A DNA stretch of 13,141 nucleotides, taken from Coprothermobacterota bacterium. Its GTDB lineage: Bacteria; Caldisericota; JANLFM01. This document shows, in pieces, positions 1 through 6,915 of the stretch; the first letter of the stretch is position 1, and each line of letters opens with the position of its first letter. A program made the position numbers and the translations under genes. The notes below the pieces were generated by a model, which did not search any database, was not told where the DNA came from, and saw nothing but the letters and a program-made list of their open reading frames with translations. The DNA lies in NCBI GenBank assembly GCA_026389415.1, contig JAPLHX010000282.1:1-13141 (forward strand), in the 5' to 3' direction.

Positions 1-144
1 GTTCCGTCCGCACTTGGAATTCCATACTACAGAGAGTAATGCAGAAAGGAGGTACTGACCACATTCAAACCAGAATCACACAGAGCAGAACTATTAGAAG
101 GCTAAGAAGGCGGACCAAAATTGAAAAGAAGGAGAAATAAGGTA

Positions 145-1257
145 ATGGGCAAAAAAGTATTGGTCTTGATAGTAACCTTGGGACTCTTCGCCACGATTCT
201 TGCTGGATGCGGGGGTGGACAAACGCCTACCCCAACCGCTTCCTCGGCATCTCCCACCCCGACCCCGACCCCGACCCCAACAAGCAGCAAGCTCACGCTT
301 GCAGCGATCTTGTACGGCCATGCCAACGAGGGAACCTGGGACCCTGCTGGATATCAGGGTTTGTTGACGGTGCAAAAGGAGATACCCTTCGAATTGAGTT
401 TAAGTGAAGCGGTTAGTTCCCAGGATGCAGAGAAGGCGATCCGTGATTGGGCTGCTCGCGGCACGAGTATTGTATTCGCGCACAGCGATACTTACACGGA
501 CCAGTTGATAACAGTAGCCGCCAATTTCCCGAACATATTCTTCGTTGGTGAGTTCGGTATCGATCCGGCCGTGAAAGCAAGCGAGCCTGACCAGGCGAAA
601 TACCAAAAGGCCAACGCACCCAAGAATCTGGTGTTCCTTGGCGATACTCCCGAGGACGGCAACTATGTCGCCGGATATGCTGCGGCGTTAGCCAGCAAGT
701 CGGGAAAAGTCGGGATTTTACAACCATTTGAGTCCGGCACGATGAACCGGTACACTAATGCCTTCATCTTCGGGGCTCGGGCTGCCAAGGCAGACATCGA
801 AATCCTGATCGTCTATGTGGGCGACTATCTTGCGCCGGCGGAAACTCGCGATGGCATCAAAAGTATGGCACAGCAAGGAGCAGACGTGATCTTCACGGAG
901 TTGGACGACAACTCTTCCATCCTGGAATGTGCCGCCAATAACATTCAATGCATTGCGATGTACGTCGATAAGCGCGATCTGGATCCCAAGACAGTGCTCA
1001 CTTCGGTTGTGCAAGATTGGTCTGTGCAGTTGAAGGGTGCCATCGAGGCTGTGCAAAAAGGTACCTGGACTGCTTTCAGGGACAAGAACTACTTCCAACC
1101 TCAGAGTTTGGCCGCTGGTTCCGTCCATCTTGGCGCTTGGGGCGATGCTGCCACAGCAGAGCTCAAAACGGCAGTATCAGCGATAGAGGCGAAGATCAAG
1201 TCCGGCGAGATCGTGGTTCCCATGGACGATTCCAAGCCGCTCTCGACCACACCATAA
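145..1257 (+). CDS. BMP family (PnrA-like) substrate-binding lipoprotein
   Basis: Predicted extracytoplasmic solute-binding lipoprotein of the basic membrane protein family, which usually delivers nucleosides or similar small ligands to an ABC importer. From ATG 145 the protein has 370 residues. A Lys-rich start and hydrophobic stretch run into a lipobox, Leu-Ala-Gly-Cys, with the lipidated Cys at residue 22. A Thr/Pro/Ser-rich linker with repeated Thr-Pro pairs follows, then two alpha/beta lobes. Family-like segments include the NEGTWDPAGYQG region near the mature start, VAGYAAAL in the middle, and QQGADVIF in the second lobe. I chose ATG 145 because AAGGAG lies 11 bases upstream; an in-frame TTG at 121 would add eight residues (MKRRRNKV) and is possible. 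No ABC ATPase or permease is in the window, so its transporter is either upstream or elsewhere. The ligand is unknown. Family assignment is fairly sure. Confidence 0.85.
   Translation: MGKKVLVLIVTLGLFATILAGCGGGQTPTPTASSASPTPTPTPTPTSSKLTLAAILYGHANEGTWDPAGYQGLLTVQKEIPFELSLSEAVSSQDAEKAIRDWAARGTSIVFAHSDTYTDQLITVAANFPNIFFVGEFGIDPAVKASEPDQAKYQKANAPKNLVFLGDTPEDGNYVAGYAAALASKSGKVGILQPFESGTMNRYTNAFIFGARAAKADIEILIVYVGDYLAPAETRDGIKSMAQQGADVIFTELDDNSSILECAANNIQCIAMYVDKRDLDPKTVLTSVVQDWSVQLKGAIEAVQKGTWTAFRDKNYFQPQSLAAGSVHLGAWGDAATAELKTAVSAIEAKIKSGEIVVPMDDSKPLSTTP
258..281 (+). repeat. CCGACC-type short tandem repeat in lipoprotein linker
   Basis: Within the lipoprotein gene the six-base unit CCGACC is repeated about four times and encodes alternating Thr-Pro. 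It forms the flexible spacer between the lipid anchor and the binding domain. Such a repeat can change copy number by slippage without breaking the frame. Confidence 0.6.
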
Positions 1258-1290
1258 AACTGCAATTGGATAACTGATTTTTTCAAAACC

Positions 1291-1318
1291 TTGCTATTGT
1301 CAGAATGGCAGTTGTAAT
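1291..1318 (+). promoter_or_regulatory. possible sigma70-like promoter before the alcohol dehydrogenase
   Basis: TTGCTA (1291-1296) and TGTAAT (1313-1318) are 16 bases apart. They match the -35 and -10 consensus at 4 of 6 and 5 of 6 positions. It lies after the lipoprotein stop and before the large hairpin, so transcripts from it would carry that hairpin in their leader. This is a by-eye call and could be chance. Confidence 0.3.
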
Positions 1319-1371
1319 ACAGAAACTCAGCCAGTCGATAGGAAGTATTACGAGCAAAGAGCATTGATGGA

Positions 1372-1437
1372 ATATCTACCGGCCCTCTGGAAGCCAAAGG
1401 CCCCTCGCAGGGGCCTTTGGCAAGGGCGGGTAGATAT
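1372..1437 (+). terminator. large two-tier hairpin in the lipoprotein-dehydrogenase spacer
   Basis: The inner stem is perfect: 12 bases (GCCAAAGGCCCC, 1393-1404) pair with 1410-1421 around a five-base loop. After a small asymmetric internal loop an outer stem pairs 1372-1385 with 1424-1437, with one mismatch in 14. No U-run follows. It may be an intrinsic terminator of the U-less kind, or a regulatory or stabilising structure in the leader of the dehydrogenase mRNA, whose ribosome binding site starts 17 bases after it. The pairing is seen directly; the role is inferred. Confidence 0.6.
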
Positions 1438-1468
1438 CGGAAAACCCAACATAGAAGAGGTGAAAATT

Positions 1469-2491
1469 ATGAAAGCAGCAAGGCTGTACCCTGGAGAATC
1501 AAAGCTTCGCATTGACGAAGTCGAGAAACCAAAGCTGGAAAAAGGTTACGCAATAATCAAAGTAAGGGCCGCGGGCGTTTGTGCGACTGAAACGCATTTT
1601 GTCGAGGGACTAATTCCCGTCGGCAATCCCCTGGTTCTGGGCCATGAAATTGCCGGGGATATCGAACAAATCGACCCTAACGCTAAAACGGATCTCAAGC
1701 TATGTGACCGCGTCGCCGTCTATAACATGATGAGTTGCGGCAGTTGTTTCAATTGCCGTAACGACATGGAAAATATGTGCACACAGGCCGCTGGACAGCT
1801 CGGTTTCAACGCTGACGGAGGATTCCAAGAATATGTCGCTGTCCCCATCCGCTCACTTGTTAGTCTGCCGCAGAACGTTTCCTACGAAGAAGGCGCAGTT
1901 CACGCTTGCTCGGGAATGACAGCGGTTCATTCCACCCGATTGGCCGGGACCAAACTCGGTGATCTAGTTGGTGTTCATGGTGTAGGTGGAGTAGGACTGA
2001 TGTGCATCCAAGTAGCCAAAATCTGTGGCGCTAAAGTGATCGCAATCGCAGACTCCGAGGAAAAGGCTGCACTTGCGAAGGAAGTGGGAGCAGATGAAGC
2101 CATCGTTTGCATCGATTATTCCATTTTGGTCGAGCAGATCAACAAAGCAACCAACGGCGCCGGTCTGGATGTCATTTACGATTTGGTGGGAAGTACCGTG
2201 GGATGGAATGCGATGATCGATTCTGTAGCTTGTCGTGGACGATTGGTCATCATCGGCTATCGTAAAGAAGACCTGCTCAATTTTCATCCCGTGGGTTTAT
2301 TGCTGAAAGAAGGGCAAATCCTGACATCTGTTGCCGGCTGCAAGAGAGACTTGGAGCTTTCTCTGCGCTATGCCAATGAAGGACGAATTTCCACCATTGT
2401 GGCGGACCGGATTCCCTTGGAGAAGGTCAACGAGGCGATCCAGCTGATCATCGACAGGAAAGTAAAGGGCAGAAGCGTTATTGTATCTTAG
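1469..2491 (+). CDS. zinc-dependent alcohol dehydrogenase (MDR family)
   Basis: Predicted cytosolic NAD(P)-dependent oxidoreductase of the medium-chain family, 340 residues, typical length. Likely catalytic zinc ligands are Cys38 (GVCATETH) and His59/Glu60 (LGHE), with the usual third position near the ACSGMTAVHS segment. A structural zinc lobe is present as four cysteines in the pattern C-x2-C-x2-C-x7-C (CGSCFNC...C). The Rossmann fold shows GVHGVGGVG, and the second strand ends in an Asp (IAIAD), which favours NAD over NADP. I chose ATG 1469 because GAAGAGG ends eight bases upstream and the sequence from there begins like the family (MKAARLY). An in-frame ATG at 1364 lies before the hairpin and would add 35 unrelated residues, so I reject it. 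The substrate is unknown; threonine, sorbitol or simple alcohol dehydrogenases share this architecture. It precedes the decarboxylase operon by 121 bp, so co-transcription is possible but not shown. Confidence 0.88.
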   Translation: MKAARLYPGESKLRIDEVEKPKLEKGYAIIKVRAAGVCATETHFVEGLIPVGNPLVLGHEIAGDIEQIDPNAKTDLKLCDRVAVYNMMSCGSCFNCRNDMENMCTQAAGQLGFNADGGFQEYVAVPIRSLVSLPQNVSYEEGAVHACSGMTAVHSTRLAGTKLGDLVGVHGVGGVGLMCIQVAKICGAKVIAIADSEEKAALAKEVGADEAIVCIDYSILVEQINKATNGAGLDVIYDLVGSTVGWNAMIDSVACRGRLVIIGYRKEDLLNFHPVGLLLKEGQILTSVAGCKRDLELSLRYANEGRISTIVADRIPLEKVNEAIQLIIDRKVKGRSVIVS

Positions 2492-2612
2492 ACCCAATAT
2501 ACGCTGACCTCACTGGAATTCAGCCATCACAACACAGAATGCTCATTATAGCTGAACAAAGACAGGAACTGAGTTGTTTTGGTTTGGATCTTAAGCGCGA
2601 CAAGGAGAAATT

Positions 2613-4844
2613 ATGAGAAAAGAAGTACCGGAACAAGTATCGCAAACTGAGATCGTCTTCAAAGTTGAAGAAATTGAGCCAATTCTCAGTCCGCCGAATA
2701 TGAAGGTAGCACCCTGGGTACCCATGTACTGCGATCTGAAGCAAAAAGACGGCAGCAAGAAGACGATGCTGATCCGTTCGATCGAACGCGAGGAGATCCC
2801 TGCCGTGCTCCCCTACATCAAGCGTTACATGGATGTGGACCGCGACCTCTATGACGTAGTGGGTGCTCGGGTGTACGCGGAATTGCTCGCGTTGTGGCGG
2901 AATCGGATCAAAGACGAATATTTCCTGATTGGACAGGTGGACGGAGTCCTTGCAGGGATCGCTAATGGCCGACTGCTGAACGAAAAAATCAACATCAGTC
3001 TTCATACTATGGCCTTCATGCGAGGGATGAACGCGGGAGCTGTTCTCTACTATGCCAAATGTGTGTACTGCTTTGAAATCCTGAACCAAGAAGAATTCTG
3101 GGCGACATACGAGAGCTACAATGGCTGGAAACGTTGGGGCATCGGAATGGCGCTACCCACCTATCCCTATCCGGATGTGCAACACGAACTGGGCGGAGCC
3201 CGCGTATTCTACCTAACCCGCAAATATTGGGACGCCTCTATCCCCGATCAAAATGCTGGGAGAACCAAGCATTTTGATTCAAAAGCAATATGGAGGACAG
3301 CAATGGACGAATCGATCAAACAACTTGCAGAGAAAAAAGCCAAAATCGCGGAAGGTATGGGGGTAAAAGCAGAGGAAAGCCGTCATAGTAAGGGCCAACT
3401 AACCGCACGCGAGCGGATCGAGCTTTTGACTGATGCAGGGTCTTTCCAAGAACTGGATGCCTTTGTTAAAACCCGGTCCACTTATTTTGGCTTGGACAAG
3501 AAGGAAATTCCAGCCGAAGGCGTGATTACCGGATTGGGACTGGTCAACGGACGGCGCGTGGCCATCTCTGCCCAGGATTTCAGCGTTTTGGGTGGCTCTG
3601 TAGGAGAAATGCACGCCCTTAAAATCATGAATGTGCAAGATCTGGCCGTCAAAATGGGAATCCCCTTCCTTTCCTTAAATGATTCAGGCGGTGCCCGCAT
3701 CCAGGAAGGAATTGACTCGCTAATGGGCATTGCCGAGGTGATGCGAAGAAACAGCCTGGCTTCTGGAGTGATCCCACAAATTGCCATGGTGCTGGGTCCC
3801 GTAGCGGCAGGATCGGCTTATTCGCCAGCCCTAATGGATTTTGTGATCATGACGGAAATCGCCACCATGTACATCACCGGACCGGATGTATTGGAATTAG
3901 TGACTGGGCAAAAAGTATCCCACGAGCAACTGGGAGGAGGTGTCGTACACAATCAGCTCAGCGGCGTTGCCCACTTCTTATCAAAAGACGACCGTGCGGC
4001 ACTCGAGTTGCTGAAGAAGCTCCTTTCCTTTCTACCAGACAATTACCTGCAGGAACCTCGGGCGATTGCCAATCAAGACCCTCTGGATCGCGAGGATGAA
4101 TCACTGCGGCAGATCGTACCTGCCAATCCGGCAAAATCGTATGATGTCAAGCAAGTGATCCAGCGGTTTGTCGATTTAGGGGATTTCCTGGAAGTTCATT
4201 CGCTGTTTGCTCCGAATACAGTGGTTGGCTTTGCCCGCCTGGGCGGCCGGTCTATTGGCATTGTGGCAAATCAGACCCAATATCGGGCCGGCGCCATAGA
4301 CATCGACGGGTCCGATAAAATTGCCCGCTTTGTCCGCTTCTGCGATTGCTTTAACATCCCCTTGATCACGATGGTCGATACCCCTGGGTTCTTCCCGGGT
4401 ATCGAGCAGGAACACGGTGGAATCATCCGGCATGGCGCAAAGGTGCTCTTTGCCTACACGGAAGCCACCGTGCCCAAGATAACGTTAATCCTGCGCAAAG
4501 CCTACGGTGGTGCCTATATCGCCATGTGTTCCAAGCATCTTGGCGGGGATCTCTCTTTCGCCTATCCCACAGCAGCAGTCGCTGTGATGGGTGCGGAGGG
4601 AGCAGCCAACATTTGCTTCCGTAAGGAAATCAGCGAAGCTGATAATCCCGCCCAGGCCAGGCAGGAAAAGATCGAGCAGTACCGAGATCAGTTTTCCAAT
4701 CCTTACCGGGCCGCCGAGCGCAGCTACGTAGACGATGTGATCGACCCGAAAGACACTCGCTCCGTTCTGGCGCACGCCTTGGAATTCCTACGGACCAAGA
4801 GCGTGGAAGCCCCCGATAAGAAACACAGCAACATGCCGTTATAG
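2613..4844 (+). CDS. acyl-CoA decarboxylase alpha subunit (carboxyltransferase) with N-terminal GNAT-like domain
   Basis: A 743-residue protein in two parts. Residues about 235-735 are a biotin-dependent carboxyltransferase of the MmdA/propionyl-CoA carboxylase beta type. It would move the carboxyl group from an acyl-CoA, most likely methylmalonyl-CoA, to carrier biotin. Visible motifs are the entry QLTARERI, the first oxyanion-type loop SGGARIQEG (358-366), VDTPGFFPGIEQEHGG, and the second loop YGGAYIAM with Gly632-Gly633, followed by MGAEGAAN and FRKE. Residues about 45-210 resemble a GNAT acyltransferase fold: LIRSIEREEI at the first strand, FLIGQVDGVLAGIA, RGMNAGAVLYY as a degenerate acyl-CoA loop, YNGWKRWGI, and a last strand ARVFYLTRKYW. 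That identification is tentative. ATG 2613 has AAGGAG five bases upstream. Known alpha subunits are about 510 residues and lack this extension. Met231 (3303) has its own strong ribosome binding site, so a second, canonical product is likely. First gene of an A-D-C-B operon. Confidence 0.85.
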   Translation: MRKEVPEQVSQTEIVFKVEEIEPILSPPNMKVAPWVPMYCDLKQKDGSKKTMLIRSIEREEIPAVLPYIKRYMDVDRDLYDVVGARVYAELLALWRNRIKDEYFLIGQVDGVLAGIANGRLLNEKINISLHTMAFMRGMNAGAVLYYAKCVYCFEILNQEEFWATYESYNGWKRWGIGMALPTYPYPDVQHELGGARVFYLTRKYWDASIPDQNAGRTKHFDSKAIWRTAMDESIKQLAEKKAKIAEGMGVKAEESRHSKGQLTARERIELLTDAGSFQELDAFVKTRSTYFGLDKKEIPAEGVITGLGLVNGRRVAISAQDFSVLGGSVGEMHALKIMNVQDLAVKMGIPFLSLNDSGGARIQEGIDSLMGIAEVMRRNSLASGVIPQIAMVLGPVAAGSAYSPALMDFVIMTEIATMYITGPDVLELVTGQKVSHEQLGGGVVHNQLSGVAHFLSKDDRAALELLKKLLSFLPDNYLQEPRAIANQDPLDREDESLRQIVPANPAKSYDVKQVIQRFVDLGDFLEVHSLFAPNTVVGFARLGGRSIGIVANQTQYRAGAIDIDGSDKIARFVRFCDCFNIPLITMVDTPGFFPGIEQEHGGIIRHGAKVLFAYTEATVPKITLILRKAYGGAYIAMCSKHLGGDLSFAYPTAAVAVMGAEGAANICFRKEISEADNPAQARQEKIEQYRDQFSNPYRAAERSYVDDVIDPKDTRSVLAHALEFLRTKSVEAPDKKHSNMPL
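3292..3305 (+). promoter_or_regulatory. internal ribosome binding site and ATG inside the alpha gene
   Basis: GGAGG at 3292-3296 stands six bases before an in-frame ATG at 3303, ideal spacing. Translation from here gives 513 residues beginning MDESIKQLAEKKAKIA, which is where carboxyltransferase alpha subunits normally begin. This supports internal initiation, or marks the remnant start of a once separate gene that fused to the upstream domain. Confidence 0.6.
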
Positions 4845-4857
4845 AGGGAGGAAAACA

Positions 4858-5202
4858 ATGGAATTCGTAACATTCTGGGATGGGGTCAAACTCTCACTGA
4901 TCGGTATGGTAAGTGTGTTCGCGGTTCTAGCTCTTCTTGGCTTCATCCTCACTTTGTTCCGGTGGATTTTCTACCGGCCGCAAAGCAAGGCCCTACTCGA
5001 ATCAGCCGAAGGAACGACCGCCCCAATTGCAGCGGATCCCCGCGGAAAAAAGAGGAAAGCAGCAGCCGTCATGGCTGCTGTCACCGCCATCCTCGATCAG
5101 GAAGACCGAATCGAAACGGAGACATCAAGCGAAACACCCGTTTCCAAACCTCGCCGCAAGGCTTTCAAAATCATAAAAATGGAGCGATGGAACCATGATT
5201 AG
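4858..5202 (+). CDS. Na+-translocating decarboxylase delta/gamma subunit (OadG/MmdD-like)
   Basis: Small membrane-anchor subunit of 114 residues. One transmembrane helix lies near the N-terminus (about residues 10-34, KLSLIGMVSVFAVLALLGF onward). A cytosolic tail follows with an Ala-rich helix (KAAAVMAAVTAIL) and a basic C-terminus ending KMERWNHD. This is the usual OadG/MmdD layout, in which the subunit holds the carboxyltransferase against the membrane beta subunit. It starts 13 bases after the alpha stop with GGGAGG six bases before ATG, and overlaps the biotin carrier gene by eight bases, so co-translation is likely. The family is poorly conserved; the call rests on size, topology and operon position. 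Confidence 0.82.
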   Translation: MEFVTFWDGVKLSLIGMVSVFAVLALLGFILTLFRWIFYRPQSKALLESAEGTTAPIAADPRGKKRKAAAVMAAVTAILDQEDRIETETSSETPVSKPRRKAFKIIKMERWNHD

Positions 5203-5575
5203 AAAATTCAGAGTCAAGGTAGAAGATGAAACCTTCCAAATTGAGGTGGAGGAAATTGGCGCGATCGGGAATCCATTCTCGGTGACGGCGCCGATTGAGG
5301 AAATCGCTGCACCAGTATATAGAGTAGAGGCACAACCCAAATCAGTCAAAGTTGCGGCAGCGTTGGGAATTATAACGGCTCCTCTGCCTGGCAAGGTATC
5401 TTCGCTTGAGGTGAAGCCGGGCGATGTGCTGAAGCGGGGTGACCTCCTGCTATTGATCGAGGCGATGAAGATGGAAAACGAAATGTTTGCTCCTTATGAC
5501 TGCACCATCAAGCAAGCGTATGTGACCGTTGGTCAGATGGTGGAGACGGGAGACCGGTTGTTGGAGATCGGGTAG
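5195..5575 (+). CDS. biotin carboxyl carrier subunit (MmdC/GcdC-like)
   Basis: A 126-residue biotin/lipoyl attachment protein. The biotinylation motif EAMKMENE is intact with Lys92 as the attachment site; PLPGKV and VKPGDVLKRGD upstream and VETGDRLLEIG at the end complete the flattened beta-barrel domain. Residues 1-45 form a lead segment (FRVKVEDETFQIEVEE), typical of carriers of Na+-pumping decarboxylases, followed by a short linker instead of a long Ala-Pro-rich one. The carrier takes CO2 from the alpha subunit and delivers it to beta. ATG 5195 overlaps the preceding gene; no better start lies nearby. It needs a biotin ligase, not seen in this window. Confidence 0.92.
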   Translation: MIRKFRVKVEDETFQIEVEEIGAIGNPFSVTAPIEEIAAPVYRVEAQPKSVKVAAALGIITAPLPGKVSSLEVKPGDVLKRGDLLLLIEAMKMENEMFAPYDCTIKQAYVTVGQMVETGDRLLEIG

Positions 5576-5581
5576 GTCAAA

Positions 5582-6700
5582 ATGGACGCCATTATCAGAT
5601 TGCTGCAGATCACCGGCTTTTCCCAGATCTCCTGGCAACAAGCGGTGATGATCGGGGTCGGCTTGCTCTTCGTGTTTCTGGCAATCTTCAAAAAGACTGA
5701 ACCCCTTCTGTTATTGCCGATAGGTTTTGGTTGTGTTCTGGCCAATCTCCCCGTCACCGGAATCACCGACCCTCCCAACGGCATCATCTATCTGTTGCTG
5801 CATTACGGAGTGGAGACAGAATTTTTCCCGTTGCTGATCTTCCTCGGCCTGGGGGCGATGACCGACTTCGGCCCGTTAATCGCTAACCCCTGGACCATCC
5901 TGATGGGAGCGGCCGCCCAACTGGGCGTGTTCGTAGCCATGTTGTTCGCCCAGTTGATGGGTTTTTCCATCCAGGAGGCGGCCTCCATCGGCATCATCGG
6001 GGGCGCGGACGGTCCCACCACCATCTATACGGCGGTGGCGCTGGCTCCCCATCTGCTTGGTACGGTAGCCTTAGCGGCCTATACCTATATGTCACTGGTA
6101 CCGATCATCCAACCTCCGATCATGCGTTTGCTCACCACCAAGAAGGAGCGCTCTGTGGTGATGGCCCAATTGCGACCTGTCTCAAAAGTAGAAAAGGTTC
6201 TGTTTCCGATTGTAGTGGCGATTGTGGTCAGTCTGATCTTCCCGGCTGTCGGCCCACTGATCGGGATGTTCATGCTGGGCAATCTGTTCCGCGAGGCAGG
6301 GGTGGTGGAACGTCTGGCCAACACCGCCGCCAACGACCTGATCAACGTCGTGACCATCTTTCTGGCGACAAGTGTAGGCGCCACCATGCAGGGGAATATC
6401 TTCCTGACTACCAAAACGCTGGGCATTGTCCTCCTTGGCCTGATCGCATTCGCTTTCAGCACTGTTGGCGGTGTGTTGCTCGGAAAGGTATTTTATCTGG
6501 TGACTCGGGGGAAGGTGAACCCCCTGATCGGATCCGCCGGCGTATCCGCTGTACCGATGGCGGCTCGGGTATCGCAACGAATGGGACAAAAAGAGAACCC
6601 CGGAAACTTCCTGCTGATGCACGCGATGGGTCCCAATGTGGCTGGCGTGATAGGCACGGCCGTAGCGGCTGGGGTCTTTCTAGCTCTTCTCGGCAAATAA
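5582..6700 (+). CDS. Na+-translocating decarboxylase beta subunit (OadB/MmdB/GcdB family)
   Basis: Integral membrane protein of 372 residues that decarboxylates carboxybiotin and couples this to Na+ export. It is rich in hydrophobic helices throughout. The family signature GGADGPTTIYT is present with Asp143, matching the conserved Asp essential in oxaloacetate decarboxylase beta. Also seen are SLVPIIQPPIMRLLT, the region LANTAANDLINVVTIFL, and the C-terminal MHAMGPNVAGVIGTAVAAGVFL, all characteristic. Length is close to MmdB/GcdB and shorter than typical OadB. It starts six bases after the biotin carrier stop with only a weak AGGT upstream, suggesting translational coupling. It is the last gene of the operon; a perfect hairpin begins 20 bases after its stop. 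Confidence 0.95.
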   Translation: MDAIIRLLQITGFSQISWQQAVMIGVGLLFVFLAIFKKTEPLLLLPIGFGCVLANLPVTGITDPPNGIIYLLLHYGVETEFFPLLIFLGLGAMTDFGPLIANPWTILMGAAAQLGVFVAMLFAQLMGFSIQEAASIGIIGGADGPTTIYTAVALAPHLLGTVALAAYTYMSLVPIIQPPIMRLLTTKKERSVVMAQLRPVSKVEKVLFPIVVAIVVSLIFPAVGPLIGMFMLGNLFREAGVVERLANTAANDLINVVTIFLATSVGATMQGNIFLTTKTLGIVLLGLIAFAFSTVGGVLLGKVFYLVTRGKVNPLIGSAGVSAVPMAARVSQRMGQKENPGNFLLMHAMGPNVAGVIGTAVAAGVFLALLGK

Positions 6701-6719
6701 TCCTCAACCCCAGTTTGTA

Positions 6720-6755
6720 GCCAGTGATCATGGAGTTTGCTCCATGATCACTGGC
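6720..6755 (+). terminator. perfect 16-bp hairpin after the decarboxylase operon
   Basis: GCCAGTGATCATGGAG (6720-6735) pairs without mismatch with 6740-6755 around the four-base loop TTTG. It begins 20 bases after the beta subunit stop. There is no U-tract after it, so if it terminates transcription it is of the U-less type. The position makes an operon terminator or 3' end protector the simplest reading. Confidence 0.65.
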
Positions 6756-6790
6756 GATATCCAGGATTCTACGCTGGCCGGAGTTTTCCT

Positions 6791-6842
6791 CTTTGGTAGA
6801 GAAATCGTAGAATGGACTTTGGTAGAGAAATCGTAGAATGGA
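6791..6842 (+). repeat. two exact tandem copies of a 26-bp unit
   Basis: The unit begins CTTTGGTAGAGAAATCGTAG and is repeated once with no change (6791-6816 and 6817-6842). It lies 74 bases before the oxoamine synthase start. The 8-base core CGTAGAAT also occurs inverted as ATTCTACG at 6766-6773. It could be a recent duplication or a tandem operator; no function can be assigned. Confidence 0.85.
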
Positions 6843-6915
6843 CCGTCGATAAAATAGATTGCGCGGATACCCTGGAGGATGTCAGTTCCGCGCAAGTCAC
6901 GGATAAGGAGAGAGC

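Noticed and set aside
39..140. 33-codon frame as a real gene
   Set aside because: Weak ribosome binding site before ATG 39 and a low-complexity basic product (RRLRRRTKIEKKEK); kept only as a possible leader in the findings.
1364..1468. N-terminal extension of the alcohol dehydrogenase from ATG 1364
   Set aside because: These 35 codons cover the large hairpin, do not look like the family, and the ATG at 1469 has a good ribosome binding site and a family-like first residue run.
2520..3089. Minus-strand open frame of 189 codons opposite the alpha gene start
   Set aside because: It overlaps the N-terminal domain of a gene with a good ribosome binding site, and its translation shows no domain. 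It was considered because the N-terminal part of alpha is unusual.
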